Below, one piece after another: positions 31,768 through 39,674 of a stretch of 43,143 nt of DNA. The stretch covers positions 1 through 43,143 of the IMG/VR virus record IMGVR_UViG_3300043446_002534; one strand, given 5' to 3'. The DNA comes from a virus. Under the pieces are notes generated by a model that was given only the letters and a program-made list of their open reading frames with translations, ran no database searches and was not told where the DNA came from. Within the stretch, counting starts at the first letter, position 1. The number at the start of each line of letters is the position of its first letter. The position numbers were made by a program, and so were the translations under genes.

Positions 31768-33723
31768 TTAAACCTTAAACCAAAGTGCGCCCTCAGTCGC
31801 AGTTCCAGTTGGGTCAGCCGTCGATACGGTTTGAACTGCAATCGCGCTGCCCGCGCTCGTCGCATATGTCGCTGTCGCAGCATGTGTCGCTTCTGTCGCA
31901 TGTGCGGCAACGCCGCTAATGCCTATACCCCAAGTGCCAGAAGCTCCCGTGCCAGTTTTCGTCGGAGCGTCAGTAATTCCATATCCAGCAATCGTGTTCG
32001 GCTTGCCCGTTATATCAACCCAAGCATTCGACCCCGCAGGGCCCGGGTCGCCTTTCGGCCCAGGAGCGGAAACAGAAACCCACTGCGCCGAATTTCCGTC
32101 ATTATACCAAGTATAAAGATTGCCATCTGTGCTATTCCACCAGGCATCTCCTTGAGATGGATTAGCAGGGGCTGTGCCGCTGATATCAAATCGCGTTGAC
32201 CCAGTATCGCCTTTTGGCCCTTGAGGCCCAGGAACCGTTGAGGCTGCGCCAGCAGGGCCTTGAGGCCCTTGAGGCCCAGGAACAGTTGACGCCGCTCCTT
32301 GATCGCCTTTAGGCCCTTGAGGCCCTTGAGGGCCAGCAATACCGTCTAACCCCGTGTCGCCTTTAGGCCCTTGAGCGCCCGTCGCGCCCGTCAACCCTTG
32401 AGGCCCCATAGGCCCTTGAGGCCCAGCAGGGCCTTTCATCTGACCAGCATTCACCCAGCCATGCGGTTGATCCGTCAATCCAGCCGGATCAGATCCAACA
32501 AACACATAAACATTGCCCGTCGGCTCATGATAAAGCGCCTGGTCAGCAAGCATCTGCCAATCAACGCTCGGATGCATATTCGCATCCCAACTCACTGGGA
32601 TAAATCCATTTGTCGGCAACTCAAGAGGATTGCGGCTAAAATGCCCAATCAACTTAGCAATAACGCCAGGAGCGCCATCCGTTCCCGAAATACCTTGAGG
32701 CCCAGTAGGCCCTTGAATGCCTTGGTCGCCCTGATCTCCTTTAGGCCCTTGAACGCCTTGAACGCCTTGGTCGCCTTTAGGCCCAATATTTCCTTGAGGC
32801 CCCGTCAACCCGATATCGCCTTTAGGCCCCGTCAATCCTTGAATGCCCTGAGGCCCCGTCAACCCAATAGGCCCTTGAGGGCCTACCGCCCCCGTGTCGC
32901 CCTTATCGCCCTTAACTCCTTGAGGCCCCGTCAACCCAACCCAAGAAGTCCCATTATAAATCAAAGGCGCATTAACCGTCGTATCAAAATACATCGCGCC
33001 CTTCTTCAAAGGCGTTCCGTCAATCATCGTCGTCGGAGCAGTCGCGCTATTGCCTAACCAAAATACCGTCAGCGTCCCAAAAGCATGGTCAATATGGTTC
33101 GCCCACCATCTCGCAGACCAATGCTCTCCGCTAATGCCCATCTGCGCCAGAATATTCGGCGGTATGGTGTCAGGCATATGCTCTGCCCAAGCATGGCTCA
33201 CATCAGCCCAAAGCTCGGCGGTATTCGCTGATTGAAGCGCATGATTTTCATCATTACTAATACGCGAGGCGACAGCATTCGCGTCAGCAAGAGCTTGCAC
33301 CGCATGCGCCTCTACTGAGGCTATTTTCGCAAGCGCAGAATTAGAATTAGCATCAAGAATATTAGCGGCGGCTTCCGCTCTCGCCGCGTCGCTCTGCGCG
33401 GCAGTCGCCGCATGAATAGCATCCTGCGCAGAGGATTGCGCTACATGCGACGCCGCATGCGTCCTTGAAACATCATCATGAATTTGCGTCTGGAAATCAT
33501 GCGCAATGTCGGAAATCAAATCCGGGGCGAGACTTTCCTTCGTGACGATCCCATCATGAAGACGCCCGTCAGATCTGCGAATGTCCTTGAGCTCTGCGTC
33601 AATCTCATTAACCGCCCGCCTGGTTTCTGCGAATTCCTCGTCAACCTTATCTCCTGGGAGAGGAACTGACGGGCGGCTGGCGCTCCAACTCGTGAAGCTA
33701 AACAATTTACTGAGACGCGGCAC
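31768..33723 (-). CDS. Tail fibre with coiled-coil and collagen-like repeats
   Basis: A 651-residue protein starting with GTG (GAGGA upstream). Residues 1-60 are likely the tail-binding head. Residues 60-190 form an Ala-rich coiled coil ('AAQSDAARAEAAANILDANS'). Residues about 265-345 and 430-520 are G-x-y collagen-like repeats ('GPQGPIGLTGPQGIQGLTGP'), separated by a globular insertion. The C-terminus 'VSTADPTGTATEGALWFKV' resembles the gene at 30056. It probably forms a trimeric fibre for host recognition. It precedes all packaging and head genes in the leftward block. Confidence 0.8.
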   Translation of the reverse strand: MPRLSKLFSFTSWSASRPSVPLPGDKVDEEFAETRRAVNEIDAELKDIRRSDGRLHDGIVTKESLAPDLISDIAHDFQTQIHDDVSRTHAASHVAQSSAQDAIHAATAAQSDAARAEAAANILDANSNSALAKIASVEAHAVQALADANAVASRISNDENHALQSANTAELWADVSHAWAEHMPDTIPPNILAQMGISGEHWSARWWANHIDHAFGTLTVFWLGNSATAPTTMIDGTPLKKGAMYFDTTVNAPLIYNGTSWVGLTGPQGVKGDKGDTGAVGPQGPIGLTGPQGIQGLTGPKGDIGLTGPQGNIGPKGDQGVQGVQGPKGDQGDQGIQGPTGPQGISGTDGAPGVIAKLIGHFSRNPLELPTNGFIPVSWDANMHPSVDWQMLADQALYHEPTGNVYVFVGSDPAGLTDQPHGWVNAGQMKGPAGPQGPMGPQGLTGATGAQGPKGDTGLDGIAGPQGPQGPKGDQGAASTVPGPQGPQGPAGAASTVPGPQGPKGDTGSTRFDISGTAPANPSQGDAWWNSTDGNLYTWYNDGNSAQWVSVSAPGPKGDPGPAGSNAWVDITGKPNTIAGYGITDAPTKTGTGASGTWGIGISGVAAHATEATHAATATYATSAGSAIAVQTVSTADPTGTATEGALWFKV

Positions 33724-34157
33724 GGGCAGTCCTCGCAGGCGAGCGGCGGGGCTGTCGCCGCAATTGCCGCCTTACCACGTCGTGGGACGCGTGTCCACGT
33801 CAGTCAATCGCGTAGGTAGGTACAGTTGAAAATTTGTGGGCGGTGCGGGCGTTTTGGGCGTTTTGAGCGTTTTGGGCGTTGCGGCTGAAATTTTGTGGGC
33901 GTTTTGGGCGTTGCGGCTGAAATTTCGCGGGCGTTTTGGGCGTTGCGGGCGTTGCGGCTGAAATTTCGCGGGCGTTTTGGGCGTTGCGGGCGTTGCGGCT
34001 GAAATTTAAAACTAGAAAATTTTCGCGTGGTGGCTGACGGCCATCTATCGCCCTCGCCGGCTGGGGGCCAGGGGTCACCCGGCCGCCCCAGGCCGCGTGT
34101 CCACGCCCGCGCCGCGCAGCGCGCTCCCCCCAGCAAGGCGATGATTGTTGTTACAAA
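33724..34157. other. Non-coding region with direct repeats (candidate pac/cos site or origin)
   Basis: 434 bases with no credible gene. It holds the 13-bp motif repeated four times in the 41-bp array, two copies of CGTGTCCACG (33790-33799 and about 34095-34104), and a GC-rich segment with long inverted repeats (34045-34095). On the minus strand TTGACT (33802-33807) lies just before the first CGTGGACACG, the same order as in the early promoters, so a promoter for the fibre gene is possible. Confidence 0.6.
33881..34007. repeat. 41-bp direct repeats containing GCGGCTGAAATTT
   Basis: GCGGCTGAAATTT occurs at 33881, 33913, 33954 and 33995. The last two intervals are exactly 41 bases and the first is 32, missing one 9-base GGGCGTTGC unit. 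Between copies run GGGCGTT(TT)/(GC) units, so the block is a nested repeat of G-rich heptamers. Confidence 0.85.
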
Positions 34158-34439
34158 TTAAGGTGTTACGGCCTTGCCGCTTTTCTTCCCTGCACCACCC
34201 CCAGGGGTCAATCGGCGGATCTCTGCGTCGAGCTCGTCGATCGATAGGTCATTCAAGCTCTTCGCCTCAACGTCCTTCACGCCTTCCGCGTTCTTGCCCA
34301 GGAGCCCGCAAATCTCGGCGATCGAGCGCGCGGCAGCGCCTCGAGCGGCCGCCGGCGCCGTCTCATCCAACGCCACCTGGCGCAGCGTCTGGATCGCGAC
34401 GTCGCGCAGTGGCATGTCTAAGTTATTGTTTTTGCTCAT
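34158..34439 (-). CDS. Small helical protein, candidate terminase small subunit
   Basis: A 93-residue protein. The N-terminal two thirds are helical ('VAIQTLRQVALDETAPAAAR', 'AARSIAEICGLLG'), with a C-terminal 'SIDELDAEIRRL' helix and a basic tail (GGGAGKKSGKAVTP). A helical body ending in an 'L..L+DDEL..EI.RL' type segment is common in phage small terminase subunits, and a terminase small subunit would otherwise be missing. It overlaps the upstream gene by four bases. It lies directly beside the 33.8-34.0 kb repeats, a possible packaging site. The call is by position and pattern only. Confidence 0.45.
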   Translation of the reverse strand: MSKNNNLDMPLRDVAIQTLRQVALDETAPAAARGAAARSIAEICGLLGKNAEGVKDVEAKSLNDLSIDELDAEIRRLTPGGGAGKKSGKAVTP

Positions 34440-34804
34440 TCTTCTAATTTTTTCCCATTGACGAAATCGTGGATCGCGCGTCCTCGCGCCCCCAACCCCG
34501 CAAGGCTATTAATTTTTTTCACGGCAGAAGGGTACTTAGATACCACATCATTTAAAGCCTCAGAGACGGCCACTGATGCGAAATACTGCACGTCAGGTCT
34601 AACCCCCTTGCCGACAGTCTTACGCCATCTGTTGCGCATCCCCGTCCCGCCATGCTGCCTGCAAACCGTTGACCCTTTCACGGCCGGTTGCGGGCATGGT
34701 TTGCCAGTCTTTCGAGCGATGCATTTGCATAACCGCTGCGCCCCGCCGCCAAAATAAGTCTTGTGCCGGACGGCCTCGATGCAATGAAAATTCCTTGGAG
34801 CCAT
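34436..34804 (-). CDS. Small HGG-motif phage protein
   Basis: A 122-residue basic protein. Residues about 23-55 contain 'CKCIARKTGKPCPQPAVKGS' and 'VCRQHGGTG', the CxA..GKPC..PA..G...CR.HGG pattern seen in phage proteins near terminase or HNH genes. It may be a small metal-binding or DNA-binding domain, followed by a helical C-terminus. It is the first gene after the 34.82 kb terminator, with no clear ribosome site before its ATG. The role could be in packaging (a terminase small-subunit candidate) but this is unproven. Confidence 0.55.
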   Translation of the reverse strand: MAPRNFHCIEAVRHKTYFGGGAQRLCKCIARKTGKPCPQPAVKGSTVCRQHGGTGMRNRWRKTVGKGVRPDVQYFASVAVSEALNDVVSKYPSAVKKINSLAGLGARGRAIHDFVNGKKLEE

Positions 34805-34818
34805 ACGTCAACAAACGC

Positions 34819-34853
34819 AAAAAAATGGCGCGACGTCAAGAGACGTCACGCCA
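34819..34853 (-). terminator. Rho-independent terminator after the polymerase gene
   Basis: On the minus strand TGGCGTGACGTC (34853-34842) pairs with GACGTCGCGCCA (34837-34826) around a 4-base loop, with one mismatch in 12. Seven T follow (34825-34819). It ends leftward transcription from the replication gene just before the late block. Confidence 0.85.
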
Positions 34854-35193
34854 CAACCAAGGGGAGGAAATGCGGTTGCCAGGCATCAAAAACACACCCG
34901 ACGTGGGCCGTCAATGGCGTGGTTTTTGGGCCGCTTTGCGGCCTGTACAATTTCACTATTCTGGACGGGCTTGGACAGGTGAACCGGGTTTTTCACTATT
35001 TTACCGCAACACACTATATATACATTTTGTATTATATACATTTTGTCTACTTCATAATCTTCCTATTGATTTAAGTGATTTCACCCGTCACCCGTCCAAG
35101 AATAGCTACAAGCCGCAATTCTCTAGGGCTCCAGATCCGCCGGGGCATTGATTTTACCCCGTCGGAAAATCACAATCACCCGTCCAGATCCGC
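34854..35193. other. Non-coding region between late and replication blocks, with AT-rich island
   Basis: 340 bases without a credible gene. Two identical 14-base repeats TATATACATTTTGT lie at 35017-35030 and 35033-35046 in a markedly AT-rich stretch (34990-35080). Near 35080-35105 and 35175-35190 there are repeated CACCCGTC(C) units. Possible roles are a late promoter region or an origin with a melting element; neither is proven. Confidence 0.55.
35017..35046. repeat. 14-bp AT-rich tandem direct repeats
   Basis: TATATACATTTTGT at 35017-35030 and again at 35033-35046, 16 bases apart. The second copy is preceded by ATTA, giving TATAAT-like boxes on the minus strand. Confidence 0.75.
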
Positions 35194-38100
35194 TCAATCT
35201 TCAAACAATCCGAGCGTGCGCTTGGTGTTAGTTTTGTCCACCTCAGATTTCCACATATTCACGACAGACGGGTGACTGACGCCCTTAAACATAGCAGCCC
35301 GTCTACGCACGCCCCACAAAGAAACCTTCGCTCCGCCACCCTTATTTGCGCGGCAAATATGCTCCCAAGAATAGCGCCTCAACTGCGCCACGATCAGTTG
35401 CGGATCGAGATCATTTTTTATTCTTTTCGACAGCCTGGTCGTATTAATCGCCTCCGCCTCGATCTCTCCGACAGTAATGAGCGTGCGATCTGAGAAGATC
35501 CCCTCATCGCCAAAAATATGCTCAAACCATCGATCGAGTGGCGGCCTGGCGTGTTCTATCATCATCGCCTTTGCGTGCGTCATTGGCGGCGCAGCCATAG
35601 GATTAAAGCGCGACAAGTCTCTGTCTAACAGCCACCGATACAGCTTCGACAAGACGGCCCGCGACTTAAAGGCCCTGCCAGTCGCCTCGTAATACTCAGG
35701 CGCCTTCTTCTCAACGTCTGAGCCAATCACAAAATATCTGCGATCGTCTTCCGCGAGCGCCATTGCGTTCTCATGGTTTGACATAAGCACCCACGCCTGG
35801 AGATTGCGTATCTGATACGCCGGAATATTTTTCTCGTTGACGCGCGTGTATTCCTGGGCGGACGAAACAAGCGATTTCAGCCTCTCGTAAACGTCCTTCT
35901 TATGATAAGGCGGCAATTCTTCAACAATCACCAAGCGCGATTTCATATAATCGCTGAAGCCCTCATCGAGCACGCCAGCCGGGATTGATTTAACATTATG
36001 CTTGCCCAGGAGCTCAACGAGCGGCTGCAACATCAAATCTTTTCCAACGCCCTGCTTGGATCGCAGCAAGACGGCGAAATTGATCTTTTTCCCAGGATGC
36101 TTCACCAAAAAGGCCGCCCAGTCTAAAAAGAATGCGCGCTCATTATCATTCTCAACAATATACTCGACGTGATCCAGCCATTTACGCAAATCGGCGTCAT
36201 CGTCAGGCACGCTATCGAATGGGTAAGGATCTATAAATCCAGGCCGCCACTGATTATACGCGCTCATGCGCGCTCCATCCATATCAAGGGACGTCACAAC
36301 TCCATCGCCTGGCGCATATGTGATCAAATCAACAACGCGCCCGCCGTCATTAATGAAAACCGACGAGGCGGCCTTCATCCCAGACGCGCCAGCGTCAGCC
36401 AAGTCAGTGGCGATCATATTGAAGCCTGACTTAGTCAAAACTAATCCCGTCGAGATTTGTGCGAATTTCTCAACATTCTTAATCCACACAAAGTCCGACA
36501 TCTGCCCGTCAATATCCTCCCTCTCCCTGACAATATCGCCCGCAAGATCCTCCAGGCCCGTCAGGTCTTGATCGCCCACGGGATCATTGCGAAACATGAG
36601 GGCCGTAGCCTTGCCCTTCTCGTCAGGCGTCGCCAGGCCCTCAAGAAATCCATGCAAGTCCTTAACCGTGCGCCCTGCGCAATGCGCATGAAAGCATTTG
36701 AAGCCGCCACTCGTTACGTGATACCCGGCCTCAGTATTCCCGTCCGTATGCTGATCCGCCCAAGGGCATTCAATGGCGATAAATCCCTGCCGATTGATCC
36801 TGTAATCATGGATAGGCCATTTAACGGCCGAGAAGAGCGCAAGGATTGGGTCGGCTGCGAGAACTGACGTGTCCGTCCCTGCGCGCTTGATGCGCGCCTT
36901 GCTGTCCCTTTTAAAGGCCTCGTAAGCGCCCTGCGCAGCGTCAGAAATATCCACGCCAAGAATGCGCGCCAAGTCATCCTGGCCCAGCCTGGAGGCGCCT
37001 GGAGAGAATTTTACAAGCCTCGTTACAAATCCAGCCTTACTTGGATCTTTCTTTTTAAACGCCGCGCCATTTGGCAACCTGTAATAAGCCCCGGCGCCAT
37101 TCCCATCAGCCGCGCCAGATAATTTCTCGCTATTCTTAAAAGCGTCCCTGAGTATTCCCCAGACCGTAATATTCTCGATCGGCCGCGACAGCCAATAATG
37201 CCACTGGAAATTCCCGGCGCTCGTTTCGATAATCGCATTCGGCGGCCCAAAGGTCGCCTCAACAATATCAGCGCCGATCTTGGTTCCGACGTCATCAGCC
37301 ACCCACATATGAGCTCGAGCGAATGTCTCGTCGCTTCGCGTCTTTGCGTCAGGTTTTAGAGACGCCACGGAAATATAATTCGGGCTGTCGTCCATCATCT
37401 TCAGCAATTCAGATGGCGCAAAGCCTCCCGTCCAATTCCCCGCCTTGTCGCCTCCAGCCTGGAGCCAGCCGTGTTCAAAGAATTCACCAAACACGGCCCT
37501 GGCGTAAAATTCATTTGAGACATGAAACGGCAGGGGCGAGGTGGACACGGCGTCCTCCTGGGCCTGGCTTGTTGATACGTTATTCTCCACCACAATCTCC
37601 CCTTGTCCGTCTCGAGCCCCTTGATCTACTGTCCCGACCACAACGCCGCTCGCCCCGGGTTCTGGTCTCCTAACCGCCTGGCTGGCGTTCGCCGTTGAGG
37701 GGGCGACACCATCGCCGGGATTGGTCTCCTGGGCGACGTCGCTCCCGCCCCCCAATTCTTCAAATTCGTAATCATCAAGCGCGCCCCATGTGGCGCCAGA
37801 TTTGATGTCCCAAGTCAGAGGCGCGCTTGGTTTGAATTCCCATTCGCGCTCATACGGCAGGTCATTGAGCGTGTCGCGCAAGTCATGAATAAAAGCGTCA
37901 ACAACGCCAGACGGACAAAACCAATACAGGCCGTCGTGCAAATCCAGCGCAAGCCTCGCGCCGTATTTTTTCAACAATGGTTTAACGTGCTTGATCGCTA
38001 AAAATTTTTGGTCGGCGCCCGTACCTTGAACAGGAAAATTAATCGTCGTCGAATGCATCGACCATTCTTTATCTCCGCCCCAACCCTGGCGCATATTCAC

Positions 38101-39669
38101 GCGCCTGCCTCCAAACGTCTCAGCGAATTTTTGTGAGGCGCAAATATTTCTCTGCCTCTCCCAAAATTTCACAACGCCAGGATAGGCCGCGCGATACGCA
38201 GCATGAATATTCTCAGCCTCTGGCAATTCCATCGCCAGGCCCCAGTCAGTGCGCGCCTTCTGGCGCAGCTTCTTTGCGCTGGTGCGATAGCCGAGACTGA
38301 GGTTCGCTAATTTTCCAAGATTACGCGCAGCCTTTGCTTTTTTATCTCCAGCCTTATTGCCGGCGACGAGATCAGCGTAATTAATGCGCGCAATTTGCGC
38401 GCCCATGTAACTGTGCGGGTCTTCTCCAGGGCGACACAAATCCAACATGACGGGATCATTCGACGCAATCGCCATCCAGCGAAATTCTTGTGAACTTGCG
38501 TCGCTTTCCACCAACGTCATGCCTGGAGGCGCCATAATTAAATTGCGAAACTCGGCAGCCTTTGGAACTTGCTGAAGGGCGGCGCCAGAGGGTTTCTTTT
38601 CTTCAACAAATGCGCCCGCTTTATTTTTATTTGGACGAAGGCCCTTAACGCTGCCAGAGTATTGCACGCGTCCAGTGTAAGCCGCAAAGATGCGCGGCTC
38701 TGGGTGTGTCATGCCGTCCTCATTATATTCAAGACTTGCTTCAATCTGCGCAAGAAATCCTGACTGTCTATTGAGCGTATTTCTGAGTTCAGCAATTTTA
38801 GCGGCGCGCGGATCAATTAGACTTAATTCGTGCAAGACGTCCTTGTCCGTTGACGCGCCGCCACTCTCAGTCCTTTTGATTATTGGCAAGCCCCACGTCT
38901 CAAACAACAATACTGCGAGCTCTTTATTTGATCTTACGATTGCGCCATCAACGCCAATGTCTTTCAACTCTTGCATGAGTTCCGCTTCACGCGCGGCGAG
39001 CTTTTCTTTGAGGGGCTCAATGGTCGCGACATTTACTGGCAGGCCCTTAACGTGCGCCATCGCCATGAGGGGCAATGCTTCCGCCTCAATCAGCATGGCG
39101 TTGCGTTGCTTGTCAGTTAATTTCTCAAACCAAAATTTTCCAAGGCGCAAACAGAACTCAACATCCCTCTCGTTATATCTATGCAACTTTGCGCGCGCCT
39201 CTGGGGAAGCGTCATGAAAATCCACGCCGTCTTCGTATCCCGCTTCGTCAGGCCAGAGTTGCGCCACGCCCGCCTTCAACCCGTAGCTAAATCTTTTATT
39301 TAATGGCGTGTCGTATTCTGGAACGATTGTGGCGTGCTTCCAGATCAACATGCTGTCGAGAAACTTGGCTTTCATAACCAGTTCCTCAAGGCCGTAACCA
39401 ATCAACCAACCAATATCGAATGAGGCGTTGTGCGCCATTAAATAACAATCGCGCTGGATCGCATACTCGAGCATTTCCTTCATGTCTTCGCGCGTCGGAT
39501 TTAATCCGCCGCAGAATTTTGTTTTATTATTTTTACGCCCGGCCCAAACAAGAGAAGTCGCCCAAGATTTCTCTTGAGCGACCCTCCATGCTTGCAGTGC
39601 GTATTCTGGTTTTAGGCCGCTTGTTTCGAAATCGAAAGCAATGACCTTTTCATCGTTCCACGCCTGCAT
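35194..39669 (-). CDS. Fused 3'-5' exonuclease/family A DNA polymerase/AEP primase/SF3 helicase
   Basis: A single uninterrupted 1,491-residue protein. Exonuclease: D13/E15 in 'AFDFETSGL', D85 in 'MAHNASFD', Y165/D169 in 'YNERD'. Polymerase: motif A D390 ('LVESDASSQEF'), motif B R449/K453 with Leu457 at the position of E. coli Pol I F762, and motif C H578-D579. Linker: about 640-715, low complexity. Primase: AEP-like/RepB-type 'ARAHMWVADDVGTK' with D792/D793 and H824 in 'FQWHYWL', followed by a zinc-type motif C968, C992, H994/H996, C997. Helicase: Walker A 'SKQGVGKD' (K1210), Walker B E1250/E1251 in 'LVIVEEL', sensor N1298 in 'VLMSNHE', and Arg 1310-1311. It could prime, unwind and copy DNA from one chain. 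An internal GTG at 37548 may also give a 784-residue primase-helicase. Confidence 0.9.
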   Translation of the reverse strand: MQAWNDEKVIAFDFETSGLKPEYALQAWRVAQEKSWATSLVWAGRKNNKTKFCGGLNPTREDMKEMLEYAIQRDCYLMAHNASFDIGWLIGYGLEELVMKAKFLDSMLIWKHATIVPEYDTPLNKRFSYGLKAGVAQLWPDEAGYEDGVDFHDASPEARAKLHRYNERDVEFCLRLGKFWFEKLTDKQRNAMLIEAEALPLMAMAHVKGLPVNVATIEPLKEKLAAREAELMQELKDIGVDGAIVRSNKELAVLLFETWGLPIIKRTESGGASTDKDVLHELSLIDPRAAKIAELRNTLNRQSGFLAQIEASLEYNEDGMTHPEPRIFAAYTGRVQYSGSVKGLRPNKNKAGAFVEEKKPSGAALQQVPKAAEFRNLIMAPPGMTLVESDASSQEFRWMAIASNDPVMLDLCRPGEDPHSYMGAQIARINYADLVAGNKAGDKKAKAARNLGKLANLSLGYRTSAKKLRQKARTDWGLAMELPEAENIHAAYRAAYPGVVKFWERQRNICASQKFAETFGGRRVNMRQGWGGDKEWSMHSTTINFPVQGTGADQKFLAIKHVKPLLKKYGARLALDLHDGLYWFCPSGVVDAFIHDLRDTLNDLPYEREWEFKPSAPLTWDIKSGATWGALDDYEFEELGGGSDVAQETNPGDGVAPSTANASQAVRRPEPGASGVVVGTVDQGARDGQGEIVVENNVSTSQAQEDAVSTSPLPFHVSNEFYARAVFGEFFEHGWLQAGGDKAGNWTGGFAPSELLKMMDDSPNYISVASLKPDAKTRSDETFARAHMWVADDVGTKIGADIVEATFGPPNAIIETSAGNFQWHYWLSRPIENITVWGILRDAFKNSEKLSGAADGNGAGAYYRLPNGAAFKKKDPSKAGFVTRLVKFSPGASRLGQDDLARILGVDISDAAQGAYEAFKRDSKARIKRAGTDTSVLAADPILALFSAVKWPIHDYRINRQGFIAIECPWADQHTDGNTEAGYHVTSGGFKCFHAHCAGRTVKDLHGFLEGLATPDEKGKATALMFRNDPVGDQDLTGLEDLAGDIVREREDIDGQMSDFVWIKNVEKFAQISTGLVLTKSGFNMIATDLADAGASGMKAASSVFINDGGRVVDLITYAPGDGVVTSLDMDGARMSAYNQWRPGFIDPYPFDSVPDDDADLRKWLDHVEYIVENDNERAFFLDWAAFLVKHPGKKINFAVLLRSKQGVGKDLMLQPLVELLGKHNVKSIPAGVLDEGFSDYMKSRLVIVEELPPYHKKDVYERLKSLVSSAQEYTRVNEKNIPAYQIRNLQAWVLMSNHENAMALAEDDRRYFVIGSDVEKKAPEYYEATGRAFKSRAVLSKLYRWLLDRDLSRFNPMAAPPMTHAKAMMIEHARPPLDRWFEHIFGDEGIFSDRTLITVGEIEAEAINTTRLSKRIKNDLDPQLIVAQLRRYSWEHICRANKGGGAKVSLWGVRRRAAMFKGVSHPSVVNMWKSEVDKTNTKRTLGLFED
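37546..37559 (-). promoter_or_regulatory. Internal in-frame start: AGGAGG and GTG inside the replisome gene
   Basis: AGGAGG (37559-37554) lies five bases before a GTG (37548-37546) that is in frame, at residue 708, exactly between polymerase and primase parts. A protein from here would be 784 residues. Use in the cell is inferred, not shown. Confidence 0.45.
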
Positions 39670-39674
39670 GATTA

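Noticed and set aside
32371-33057. Rightward 228-codon open frame opposite the tail fibre
   Set aside because: It mirrors collagen-like G-x-y codons on the other strand, giving repetitive Arg/Pro/Leu sequence; no ribosome site.
33881-34007. CRISPR array
   Set aside because: The repeat units abut and the intervening sequence is itself repeated; there are no unique spacers.
33800-34136. Two leftward open frames over the direct repeats
   Set aside because: They encode only repeat-derived NARNAQNAQ-type sequence with no ribosome site; the repeats explain them.
34669-35151. Rightward open frames across the terminator and AT-rich island
   Set aside because: They cross the terminator and repeats, lack ribosome sites and show no protein-like pattern.
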